A stretch of 64,000 bases of DNA, from NCBI GenBank assembly GCA_949316235.1, contig OX438758.1:20300694-20364693 (forward strand), written 5' to 3'. The notes under the pieces are model-generated. The model made no database searches and was not told where the DNA came from. It worked only from the letters and a program-made list of their open reading frames with translations. This DNA comes from Oegoconia quadripuncta. Taxonomy: Eukaryota > Arthropoda > Insecta > Lepidoptera > Autostichidae. The position numbers and the translations under genes were made by a program. Below are positions 44,000 through 56,200 of the stretch, in pieces (the first letter of the stretch is position 1; each line of letters starts with the position of its first letter).

Positions 44000-46009
44000 A
44001 AATGGCGCAAAGTGAATTAAAACTCTGCATCTAAAACGAGATAGAGATAATCCAGATTCTGTAATCTGAGAGAGACAGTTACGAGAGAATACTATTTGAT
44101 TAAGCTGCGTGCGATATAATTAAACAGTGGGTCAACAAGTAAATCTTTTATTTTCCTACAATGATCATACATTTATAGGTACATTATCTTATTGTAAATG
44201 AAATTTTGCACTCAATGTGTGCACGACAAGCTGTACTGAGTAGTTAAGTCACTATTTTCACGATAATATTTTGTGAGTAACTTGCATTCCTTCGCCATTG
44301 CAACACCAGTTACCGCGGCCGGGGCTACAGGACCTTTTAACTCTCAAATAACATCGTGAAACGACCGTTACCGTGGTAGGTAGGTGAGTTATTATTCTTT
44401 ATAGCCTGATTACACTTAGTGCTTGACACATGTTTTTGAAATTTCGGCGAGACAGTCAGTCAGTTCAGTTCATGTCCAGTACTAGGACAAGTGAAACGCT
44501 CATATGGATCGGAAAAAAGTTACTAGAAAATCCATAAAATTACTTGTACCTCTCCTGGTAGAAGAATTATTGGCTCAAGAGAAATCTGGTATTTGAACCA
44601 GACCATGGATTTTAAGAAGACGAATGTTACTGTTACATGGTTATTCGGCCTAGTAAATAGAATGGGGTCCGAGTGACTCTCTCGGCCCATTGCTCGGCCG
44701 CGCACTCGAGTATGTTTACAAATACCGAGTGCTCGGCCGAGGGGTGACAGTGCCCTCTACTCGGTAGGTGTAAAAAGGCTATTAGTGACGCACTGTGCTA
44801 TACATAATCTTAAGCGCTTATTACACTATCCTATTTGTAGGAAATTTAATTAAGAAATAGGAAGGTGTATACGAAGTTAAATCAGTTACATACTTCAATC
44901 CTAAACGCAGAGACTAATTCGGCATACATTGCTGGGAGGTAATGTATGCTGAATTATTCTAGATTTAAGATTGCGTAATTAAGCGCTTTCTAACTTCCGA
45001 ATTCCTAATTCTCTAATTCACTAAAACACTCTTGTTCCTAATTGGATTCCCTAAAAATAGGATGGTATAATAAGCGCTTTAACATTATTTGATTTACCTA
45101 GTAAAATTGTTACATAACATGAAACACCCTTTTTAAAATTATTTACATTTTCCTACTTATCAATAGTGATGCAATAAAATTAGTTGTTAAAATCTGTACA
45201 ATAATTACTGTAACACATAAAATCAATGGACTAAGGTTCATTGGGTTAAAGGGGAAACAATGTGACTATACACAACGGGACACTACGTATTTACATAACT
45301 AGGTACTGCTCGGTCCCCACTGTGGGGCATTGCCTTCTCCATTAGGGGGCTCGCCAAAGGTAAGATGTTATGCTAATGTACAGGAGTTCCTTTGGAAGCT
45401 AAATTACGTATCGTTCGGCTGAGCCTCTGTCTCACCGCAGACGAGTAAGAAGTTATTGGCTACTAGTTCACAGCTAGCAGCTAGCCATAATGACTGACTG
45501 CAAGGATAAAGTACTGTATACCCTGCCTGTCGCGATAGGCCTAGAAATAAGTTTATTATGTATGTACATTTAAATTCCGTAAACGGAGTGAACTCTGGGA
45601 ACTAACAGTCGGATTCAGGGGTTATCCAAGTTTGCTATAAACGACATAATAATATAGTGATCACAAACAGTGGTCATCCACTGGTCACCGCTTCTTTCTC
45701 TAATAAGTTGTACATTTATAGTCTAGGTCCGTGTCACTCCGGATAAATTTCAATGAATAAATCTTCCAAGTCAAGTTATGGTCATAACGAGGGCTTGCTT
45801 GAGTATAATTTACACATTTACATAAAGTGAAGTTTTATCCAGTGACCATATGTGGTATTTAAAACTAAGGACAACTTACGATAGGATGCTACGTTTGTCT
45901 ATTACATTACATAGATGCGGCATCTATGTTATTTACTCGCAGTCGAAACCCACAGACGTTAGCATTTAAGGTCTACAGTTCAACAAATAATAAATATCCT
46001 TGGAAATAC
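44000..46009. other. Intergenic or intronic stretch without recognised genes
   Basis: I found no motif-bearing ORF or splice-supported exon on either strand. A short repeated block 'taattcggcatacattgctg' with its partial complement 'gtaatgtatgctgaattatt' occurs near 44918-44960, forming a small imperfect inverted repeat. Confidence 0.4.
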
Positions 46010-46400
46010 AGTGTCATCTAGTTCCACACTAAGCAACTAGTCTTGACTCTTGTATTAAGGATATCTGCGCCCTGAGTGTAAGTTTTGTTTCGACTTAACT
46101 TTACTACCACGTTCACGTTTACGAGACGATTTGTATAGAGAAATGTGCAGCGCCTCTAGCGGAGAGTTTGCAAAACGTTTTTTTTTCATAGGGACTTTTT
46201 TCGTAAACGCGAACGCGATGGTAAAGTTAAAAACGACACAAAACTTACACTATATAAATATATATAAATGAAAACATCCATAACTCAGGTACACGTGACC
46301 GTATTCATCATACAAACATATGCCACTAATGGGATTCGAACCGCGACCTTTTAGAACAGTAGCCTGAGTTCCTAAGTCATGCTATAGCATCACAAATAGA
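46010..46400 (-). mobile_element. SINE family 1 interrupted by a MITE
   Basis: The minus-strand SINE tail (46017-46060, 'catctagttccacactaagc') and head (46252-46400, including the reversed B box 'gggattcgaaccgcgacctt') are separated by the MITE at 46075-46251. The order of insertion is therefore SINE first, MITE second. Confidence 0.8.
46075..46251 (+). mobile_element. MITE family A, copy 3, nested in a SINE
   Basis: Terminal inverted repeats 'agtgtaagttttgtttcgac' and 'cgacacaaaacttacact' bound a 177-bp non-coding element that matches 15329-15513 across its length ('gcagcgcctctagcgg', 'cgtaaacgcgaacgcgatgg'). Confidence 0.82.
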
Positions 46401-46442
46401 CGGGCAGCATCAATGTTTGGTGACAATTTGTTCGTTCCGCAG

Positions 46443-46546
46443 GTCCCCCCGCAGAGGCCCAGCTCCGTGCGATGTATTCACGTTCCCGACTCGACCTTCA
46501 CGAGATTAGATCAGCAGTTGTACCATGTAAAACTTTTGCCGTTTAA
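46443..46546 (+). CDS. Possible alternative last exon of the DUF4817 gene
   Basis: After an acceptor-like 'tttgttcgttccgcag' at 46442, phase 1 reading (matching the donor at 42895) gives about 34 codons, beginning 'GPPAEAQLRAMYSRSRLDL', to a TAA at 46544-46546. It is less AT-rich than its surroundings. It competes with the exon at 43904-43956, and no homology supports either. Confidence 0.25.
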
Positions 46547-46762
46547 CGCGTTCGCTAATTTTGATACCACGCGCTCTATAAGAATTTTTACGTCGTACGG
46601 CTGCTGGGTCCTTCGGGTCGAAAAATTTTATGAGACCTGTAGTGATTATAAGTCTGAATTGAATTTGTTCAATCTGTCTTGATTAATTCCTAATTCTGTT
46701 ATTTTGTTGACAGTATGAACTTAATTTTTAACGGACTTCCAAAAAGGAGGATTATGTCCGTC

Positions 46763-46768
46763 TTTATT
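46763..46768 (-). terminator. Candidate CRBN poly-A signal
   Basis: The minus strand reads AATAAA about 445 bases beyond the CRBN stop codon at 47211-47213. It is a plausible cleavage/polyadenylation signal, but the hexamer is common in AT-rich DNA. Confidence 0.3.
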
Positions 46769-47210
46769 TATGCCCAAATTTTCGTCAATTATTAACCGAT
46801 TTTGATAAAGATTTGTCCCATATTTTGGTTAAAATCTGATGTTGCACTCCGGAGATAGACCCAAATAGGATGTAATTAGTAGTATACTTGGATGACAATG
46901 ATTGTTCACGAGCTTCGAAGTCGGTTGTTTTATCGATTTTTGGCGGTAATGTAGTTTTACTGCAACTCCAACTCCAATTTCTAGGCGCGAGTCTAGTCTT
47001 GGTCTTGGAACATCGGATCGAAAGATCGACTCTGAACTGGCGCGGTATTCTGTAACTTCCTCGTCAAACGTCATATTGCCGAGTGAGCGATGAGCTAAGC
47101 AATCGCACGTCAGAACGTAATCGATCCATTTGCACAATAACGTCACAGATTAGGTCAGGGGCTTCATTATGAGGGGGACTCAATGCTCGCTCGGCAACGT
47201 AATGCCGTCT

Positions 47211-50200
47211 CTACCGCAGGGCGTCGAGCGGCTCAGGCGAGGGGGACGGCGAGGGGGACGGGGACGGGGACGGGGAGGGCGGGGGCGAGGGCGAGGGGGA
47301 GGCGCGGGGCGGGCGCGGCGCGAGCGCGGGGGTGGGGGAGGAGGGGGGCGCCGCCTCCTCGGCGCGGGGCTGCACATAGTTGCGGCAGAGCCCGTAGAAC
47401 TGCTGCGGCCGCAGGCTGCGCCGCATGGCGTCGAACCTGCGCCAATATTGACATACACAATAGTTAACACAAGAGATAACCGCTGTAAATGTTAAAACAA
47501 GAAGTTCGCGTTTTTTAAGTGCCGCTATCGCATTTTTACATTTCTTGTTTGTCTGGCACAGTGTATGCAATTTTTTTTTTTTAATAAATAAATAAATATT
47601 TCGGACACTTACACCATTTCTTACACATATTCTATATTTATTTCGTACGTAAACCCGAATAGTACATGCACTTGATTAAACTAATTTTAGTCGTTTAGTT
47701 TCAGTTGGTTGTACATCCGAATCGACACCAATGTTAATCAAATTCTTTGATATAATTATCTTAAGCTTTTTCGACCGGATTTTATTACCTCAAAAACAAC
47801 TCACAATATTCTGAATAATTAAATGAATCAGAAATAGGTTGTGTTTTACGTTTTATGCAATATTAGTTTTACAAATTATTTACATAACTATATGCGAGAC
47901 GTTACGCACAGCCCTACACAACAAGACAGCTAACTTGCCCACCTAGTGCGGGGCGGGGTGCGGTACCGCCTGTCGGCGGGAGGGTGGGACTGGCCATTCT
48001 GTACATTAGTACTATATCAATTCTGTGGCACTACACCAAACAGATCGTCCAAAATGATACATCCATGATCCAGGTCCCGACCTAGTATAGAGATCGCAGG
48101 TCTACTCGAGTGGGTCTCTATAATGAGCCACACTTAGTTATTCAACGTGAAGATGTAACTAATTGTACGAAGCTTTAAATAAAGTTAATACTCTGATATA
48201 ATATGTAATAATTTGGAATTAGTTTGAGAAGTAAGCGTACCTCCAGCCGACGTGCGCCATGCAGGAGGCGCAGAGGGTGATGGTCCAGGTGTAGCCCGGG
48301 AACCACGAGAACTCGGCCGAGGCGGACCCGCTCAGCACCACGCTGGTGGCGCGCGACACCGTCACTATGTCGTGCATGTAGCCGCCTGCCAGGGGGACAA
48401 CACGTCAGTATACACGTGGGGGGACCGCGGGGAACGAGGTGGGGGCAGGGGGGTGAGGGTGTAGGGGAGGGCAGTTACCCAGGTTGGTGTAGTTGGAGTG
48501 CACGCCCTCGCTGGACATGGCGAGGATGTGGTCGCGGCGCGCGATCTCACCCATGCACGACGAGCAGCACAGCACACGTACGCTTTTCTGTGACAACACC
48601 GATAAACATTGTTTACTAGGTCAGTACAGTTCATAATTTTCCTGTCCTTATCCCACTCTAGATGGGGTCGACACAACATGTCATCCTCTGCCACTCTCCT
48701 CTATCAGCCGTCATCTCCGTACTCACCCCTTTCACACACATATAATTCCTCACGCAGTCCACCCACACCTTGTTCATATTCATAGTTAGCACTCGTTACT
48801 TGCCTGTCATCCCTCCTCATAATGTGCCCAAACCATGCGAACCTATTACTCCTTAACTTTTCTGTTATTGGCGCCACTTTCAGACTTCCTCTGATATACC
48901 CATTCCTGATCTTATCCATTCTAGTTACGCCACATATCCATCTTAGCATTCTCATCTTAGCCACATGAATTCTACTTTCATCCGTCTCTTTAATTGCCCA
49001 ACATTCAGTCATACATGGTGACAGATATTATGATGGTCTTGACAATTTTCCCCTTGAGTGTCAGGGGCATCCGTGGGTCTCACGTAGTCCCCGAGATATG
49101 TCGCCATTTGATCCAGCTTGCATTTATCCTGTTACTCACGTCGTGGTCCATATTGCCGTCGTTCTGAAGTAAGGAACCTAGGTATCGGAAATTTGAGCAG
49201 CTTGGTAGAAACGCCCCGCTTAAGACTATGTTGGAAAAACTAGATGGACCACCAAAGTTGAAGAACAGATGTTCTGTTTTCATTCTGCTGATCTTCAATA
49301 CGACACTCCCCTGTCTTTCTCGCCATTTTCCCTACCTGCTCTGGACCTTAGTCGCATTTTCTCCGAAAAGGACTATGTCGTCGGCGAACGGCATTCACCA
49401 AGGTGCCTCCTCTTATATGTTTGATGTCAGTGCATGCATAATCAGGAGGAACAGATACGGGCTTAAAGCCGAACCCTGGTTCTCGCCACATCGAACTTGT
49501 CAGTAACGCCAGCTTCCGATCGGACTTGTGTACCGACTCGATTGTACATGGAACAAACAGTACAAGCCGCACGTACTTCCCAGACACTCCTTTCTCTTTC
49601 AAAGCCCACCACAGAACCTTTCTAGGTATCCGGACGTACGACTTCTCCAGGTCAATGAACACCATGTACAGGTTTTTATGCGCACGGCTGTACTTTTCGG
49701 TACATTCTGATCCTCTGGGGTCATCTCCTGTCGTAACAACTTATTGAAGAATAAAGTCAGCCACATCCATCAATCTGCTTTTAAAAACTTCCATACTTCC
49801 ACTGGTATACGAACAGGTCCTACAGCTTCTCCAATCTTCATACTTTGCACGGCCTTCTTCACTTCATCCAGTCACCTCTTGTATCATATCTACATTTGTT
49901 AGACAATCTTCTACACCTCCACTCCAATCATTCTCTTCGTTTATAAGTCTCTCAAAATACCCTTTCCAACGATCCCTTATGTCCTCCTTATTCGTCAGAA
50001 CTTTTCCTTCTTCATCTTTTATGCATTTCACATGTACAATATTCCTTGCTTTCTTCTCCTTTGCCTTTGCTAATCGGTACAGTTTTTTTTTGTCCCTGTG
50101 GGCTCTCTAGTCTTTGGTACAATTTATCTTAGCCCTGGCAATAGCGACGGCCTTTTTGCAATCCCTGTTATTTTCTGTATACCTTACCTCTTTTTTTCCT

Positions 50201-53200
50201 TTTTTACTGGGTCACCATAGTACAAAAAAATTGTGTTGTATTGAAGCAGCTGCTTCACTCTGGTTATCCAACCGCCTTAGTGTTTCTCAATGGGAATGAA
50301 GTCCAACACCGATTGACTCCAAGTCTGATTTATATCATTTTAATCAAACTAATATTATAAATGACAGATGCGCAGGACGGATCGTTGTGGACACCTTTCG
50401 GACAGGCCTTTGTCCAGCAGTGGCCGTCTTTCGGCTGATATGATGATGATGAACATTGTAAATGCGAAAGTTTGTGTGTGTATTGTTGTTTGTTACCTCT
50501 TCACGCCGACGGATTTGGTTGTTGGAGCTAGATTAAGATATGTGCAAAATTTTTGTTGAATTGATTTTGATGAAATGTTCCACACGAAGGAAGTCGCGGG
50601 CAACAGTTACTTTTATCATAAAAGTGAAAATGAGTAATTTACTCGTAAATAAAATTATGTATAATTATTATTTAGATATAACAGCTGGATGTTTTCCAAA
50701 TAAAATATATAAAACTGCTCGTGCTCTTCTAAGCTTTAAATATCACATAAGAAGAATGCCGAAAGAGATGGCAACGGATTCGTCGCCCGTTGAAGATATT
50801 ATGAGGCCGCATGTGTCGTGTTTCTCATTACACAAGACAGGACAGCTGCGACGGTCAGATTACAGGTACAGGTACAGGTACAGCTAGGGGACAGTGCGAT
50901 GAGTGTAGGTAGGTACAGACCCGCGAGATGAAGCGCACCTCCATGTGCAGCCGCAGCAGCGCGTTGTCGACGACGAAGAGCGCGAGGCGGTCGCGCGCCG
51001 ACAGCGCCAGGTTGGAGGCCACCCAGAACGACTACAGGTACAGGTACAGGTACAGGTACAGGTACAGGTACAGCTAGGGGACAGTGCGATGAGTGTAGGT
51101 AGGTACAGACCCGCGAGATGAAGCGCACCTCCATGTGCAGCCGCAGCAGCGCGTTGTCGACGACGAAGAGCGCGAGGCGGTCGCGCGCCGACAGCGCCAG
51201 GTTGGAGGCCACCCAGAACGACTACAGGTACAGGTACAGGTACAGGTACAGCTAGGGGACAGTGCGATGAGTGTAGGTAGGTACAGACCCGCGAGATGAA
51301 GCGCACCTCCATGTGCAGCCGCAGCAGCGCGTTGTCGACGACGAAGAGCGCGAGGCGGTCGCGCGCCGACAGCGCCAGGTTGGAGGCCACCCAGAACGAC
51401 TACAGGTACAGGTACAGGTACAGGTACAGCTAGGGGACAGTGCGATGAGTGTAGGTAGGTACAGACCCGCGAGATGAAGCGCACCTCCATGTGCAGCCGC
51501 AGCAGCGCGTTGTCGACGACGAAGAGCGCGAGGCGGTCGCGCGCCGACAGCGCCAGGTTGGAGGCCACCCAGAACGACTACAGGTACAGGTACAGGTACA
51601 GGTACAGCTAGGGGACAGTGCGATGAGTGTAGGTAGGTACAGACCCGCGAGATGAAGCGCACCTCCATGTGCAGCCGCAGCAGCGCGTTGTCGACGACGA
51701 AGAGCGCGAGGCGGTCGCGCGCCGACAGCGCCAGGTTGGAGGCCACCCAGAACGACTACAGGTACAGGTACAGGTACAGGTACAGCTAGGGGACAGTGCG
51801 ATGAGTGTAGGTAGGTACAGACCCGCGAGATGAAGCGCACCTCCATGTGCAGCCGCAGCAGCGCGTTGTCGACGACGAAGAGCGCGAGGCGGTCGCGCGC
51901 CGACAGCGCCAGGTTGGAGGCCACCCAGAACGACTACAGGTACAGGTACAGGTACAGGTACAGCTAGGGGACAGTGCGATGAGTGTAGGTAGGTACAGAC
52001 CCGCGAGATGAAGCGCACCTCCATGTGCAGCCGCAGCAGCGCGTTGTCGACGACGAAGAGCGCGAGGCGGTCGCGCGCCGACAGCGCCAGGTTGGAGGCC
52101 ACCCAGAACGACTACAGGTACAGGTACAGGTACAGGTACAGCTAGGGGACAGTGCGATGAGTGTAGGTAGGTACAGACCCGCGAGATGAAGCGCACCTCC
52201 ATGTGCAGCCGCAGCAGCGCGTTGTCGACGACGAAGAGCGCGAGGCGGTCGCGCGCCGACAGCGCCAGGTTGGAGGCCACCCAGAACGACAGCGACACCG
52301 GCTCCTCGGGCAGTTTGTCTGCGAACGATCGCAGCGTTCGATCAGTCGCCGAGTCGTGGTGGTATCGTACACGTCCATACAGTTAGAGAAACGGAATTGA
52401 ATGTGGATTTTGTCCGATGCGATGTCAAAATTTAATTTTGGGTGTAAAATCAATGTGAATTTTGCTTATCATAGCTATAGAAATTGTTTCCAGATTTCCT
52501 ATCGATTCCAGATGAGAATTTTGATATATTTTTTCAATTCTAGTTTTCCAGGGCGGTCAGTGGAATAAATCTAATTTTCAATGAGGAGGAAAAACAGATG
52601 TCAAACGAACTTTTTAAATAAAAACCGAATTCTCAAGGATGCCCTCAGAAAATGATTGCTGGTTTTCTAATAAATCTCATAGTATAGGCACGATTATCTC
52701 AGTTTGACTTTGGGGTAATCGATATGAATGAATTACTAATATAATAATTACTGCAAATACGTCTACTTTTGCAATCTCATGTATGACAATCCCTGGGAAC
52801 TTCGACATTATATCTTATATATTATATATTATATAAGAATTAGAAATAGATGAATCATAAGCCACAGAGGAGGGTAATATTATACTATACTGGTAGAGAC
52901 TGACCCAGCATGATGGTCCGGAAGTAGTCCTCGATGAGGTTGCGCATGCGGCGGTAGTCGAAGATGTCGTACACGAACTGCGGCCACGTGGTCAGCGCCG
53001 CGTCCATGGCGCGGAGCCGCCGCGACACGCTGCGACACGGACAGGGACACACTCAGCGGCGCATTGTGACGATGTTAGCTATTGTATTGTGACGTCACAG
53101 TCCGCAGTCACACACCAGTCCGCCGCCTCGCACTGGGCGTGACGGATATTGACCCACAATTTTCTCCTAGAGGAAGCTAGTTAGCGTTAGTTACTTTAAG

Positions 53201-56200
53201 TTTAGTGAGCATGAAAAACTTAATGCGTTCCGACTATTTTCATACGGATCCTCATAGTAATAATATTTAATATAATTTAACTTCTTTTGTAGTGTATATC
53301 TAGAGCCTGCGCCTGTGTGTAACCCACTTATATGCTGGAATAATACTACAATTAAAGCAGTCTATCATCGATATTCGTGCGTTCATTACGGCTCGTCGGT
53401 GCCATCCTCACACTTTATCCTTGCATAAATCAGAAATAGTGCAACTCTATTTCGACATCGTACATGCAAACTGTCACGGCTGAAGTATTGTGATTTTATA
53501 AATTTACCAAACCCTCGCAAACGGAAATGGTAAGTGGATCACATCAACGACAACAAATATGTATGTGTGTATTAGGCTAAGTGTAGTGACGTAAGTTAGA
53601 ATAAGTTATAAATATAAGACAATGCAATATTGGAATAGAATCAATACATGGATATACTTTTGAGTAATCAATGGCTTCCCGTTAACATCTCCCGAACCCT
53701 TCCTACAATATAATACGGCCGAGTTCATAGAAGTTACAATGCTCTTACAATGAATTTACAAATGGTTTGCAATAGATACCTAGTTCATAGAAATTTGTCC
53801 TTATTGCACTTCGAAATTCACTGTATCTTAGTTTCGATATTGTTATCATATAAAACTGAGTGTTTTATTGTCATCCCATCGAAAATTCTAAAGGCCATTG
53901 TGACGGCCGTCGTTCATTTTTCTATATTATCACTTCGTATGTGAGCTGACATCTCGTGTAAATAAGACAATGCGCCTGACAACGACGACACTCTCATGAG
54001 AATCCCAAAAATTACACGAGTCGTGCACCGACAACAAAATAAATAAAATACTGAAACTGATCACAGATAACATATTAATAATCTTCGCACACAATTTGTG
54101 CGACAATTCAATTCGACTAAATTCGAATGGCACGTCGTCGCGCTTAATAAAAAGCATGTGGTTGCACTTTTGCAACTGGTAAGGTAACAGGGGAAATGGG
54201 ACGTCGCCGTTCCGCTCCTCTGTAAGTCTGTGGTAAGGGTATTATAGTTAACTTGGACATGTAAACATGTGACCTTAAATCGGGTTAAAGTTAAACCACA
54301 TTGCAAGCGTTTGACAAATATTTTCTATGAATTCGGCTGTAAAACTTTAAAATATGTTGTGTTCACAAGTATTAGATCTGCTACGATGCGAATGCACAAC
54401 AAACAAGGATAATTGTTGTTCTATGTTGCCATAAGGTGTATTGCACAAAAGGCGGAGTGTGTTGGCGCGTGGTACATACGGCGCGGGGCAGCCGCGGTGC
54501 GGGGCGAGGGAGGCGAGGCGCGTGTGCTGCAGCGGGTCGCCGGGCTGCACCTCCGGCAGCACGCGCACCTCCACCACTCGCATCCTGAGCAAACAAACAC
54601 GCGTTAGCGCCTCCTGCTCCTGAGTCAGGCGGCCGGGCCCCCCCGCGACAGCGAGTGACGCACCTGGCGGAGAGGTGGCCGGGCACCGCGCGACAGCGAG
54701 TGACGCACCTGGCGTAGAGGTGGCCGGGCACCGCGCGACAGCGAGTGCCGCACCTGGCGTAGAGGTGGCCGGGCCCCCCCGCGACAGCGAGTGACGCACC
54801 TGGCGGAGAGGTGGCCGGGCACCGCGCGACAGCGAGTGACGCACCTGGCGTAGAGGTGGCCGGGCACCGCGCGACAGCGAGTGCCGCACCTGGCGTAGAG
54901 GTGGCCGGGCCCCCCCGCGACAGCGAGTGACGCACCTGGCGGAGAGGTGGCCGGGCACCGCGCGACAGCGAGTGACGCACCTGGCGTAGAGGTGGCCGGG
55001 CACCGCGCGACAGCGAGTGCCGCACCTGGCGTAGAGGTGGCCGGGCACCGCGCGACAGCGAGTGACGCACCTGGCGTAGAGGTGGCCGGGCACCGCGCGA
55101 CAGCGAGTGCCGCACCTGGCGTAGAGGTGGCCGGGCACCGCGCGACAGCGAGTGACGCACCTGGCGTAGAGGTGGCCGGGCACCGCGCGACAGCGAGTGA
55201 CGCACCTGGCGTAGAGGTGGATGGGCACCGCGCGACAGCGAGTGACGCACCTGGCGTAGAGGTGGATGGGCACGGAGTGCTTGGGCATGTGCACGAAGCG
55301 GAAGCGGTGCGCGGCGCGCGCCTTGAAGGAGAGCGCAGCTGGCGGCGCGCCGGGAGCCGGCGCCGCCTCGGGCTCCAGCGCCGCCTCGAACACCTCGCAC
55401 AGCACGCCGTAGCCCGACACCATGGAGCCGCTCTCGCTGAGGGCACATTTTAAATAAACTCAGATGCAGTCAAAAAAATTTTACAATTGTCGGACGTAAA
55501 TACTACCTACTATGTATGTATTTATGTATGTATGTGTGATTTTTAAAGTGCACAGTGTCCTTAGATTCGCCTTGATTCCTGGACTGTCATAGGACACCTT
55601 TTATGGCAAAAATCCAACATGGCGTCCGCAAAATACAAAATATGCTGTCAGGTTTTTTGTTTTTTTAAATGATTATTAAAAGAGCCACTCTTCGAGTTTC
55701 TTGCTTGTTCTTCTCAGGGTAAAATTGCATTTTGAACAAGCAATGGCTTAAATATGTGTACCTGCAAAATAAAGCATTTTTGACTTTGACAGCGACGGCG
55801 TCGCACACGCACCCGACAAATATTCCAGCAAACAACGTCGGTTACCTCGACCGTCGAGTCATTATTCACAATGTAGGGAAGAGATGCATCATAATAACAT
55901 ACCACAGGCCACTAGTCTGACACAAATCCATCAATCCACACTGGGTTCCAAGAGTGAAGATGTGTAAGGCTGTTAATGATTGTAGCCATTGGTTTTAATA
56001 AATTGTTTCTAAACTGTATTAGAGCCTTATGTTAATTATTATTATTGAGTTTTGATAATTTATTAAAATTTGACACAATTTTACAGGTAACATCGGCCAG
56101 CGACTTTCATTTTACCTTGTAATGTTTATAGCCCTGGGTATATATTGCTGGAAATATTCAGAACGCCTGTAATTATTTTCTAAAAAAAATTATCAACACG

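Noticed and set aside
46413..46682. 89-codon plus-strand ORF
   Set aside because: As a stand-alone gene it has no motif; only the shorter phase-1 reading 46443-46546 makes sense, as a possible terminal exon.
47169..47495. Plus-strand Gly/Arg-rich ORF
   Set aside because: It is the antisense shadow of the Ser-Pro-coding last exon of cereblon.
50799..52298. Series of about 164-codon minus-strand ORFs
   Set aside because: They are read-throughs of the 178-bp array in three successive frames. The real coding part is the 111-nt exon core in each unit.
54347..55448. Long minus-strand ORFs of over 350 codons in two frames, plus one of 273 codons
   Set aside because: They result from a GC-rich 45-bp repeat with no stop in any frame; only the stretch 55251-55436 (and 54480-54584) has cereblon homology.
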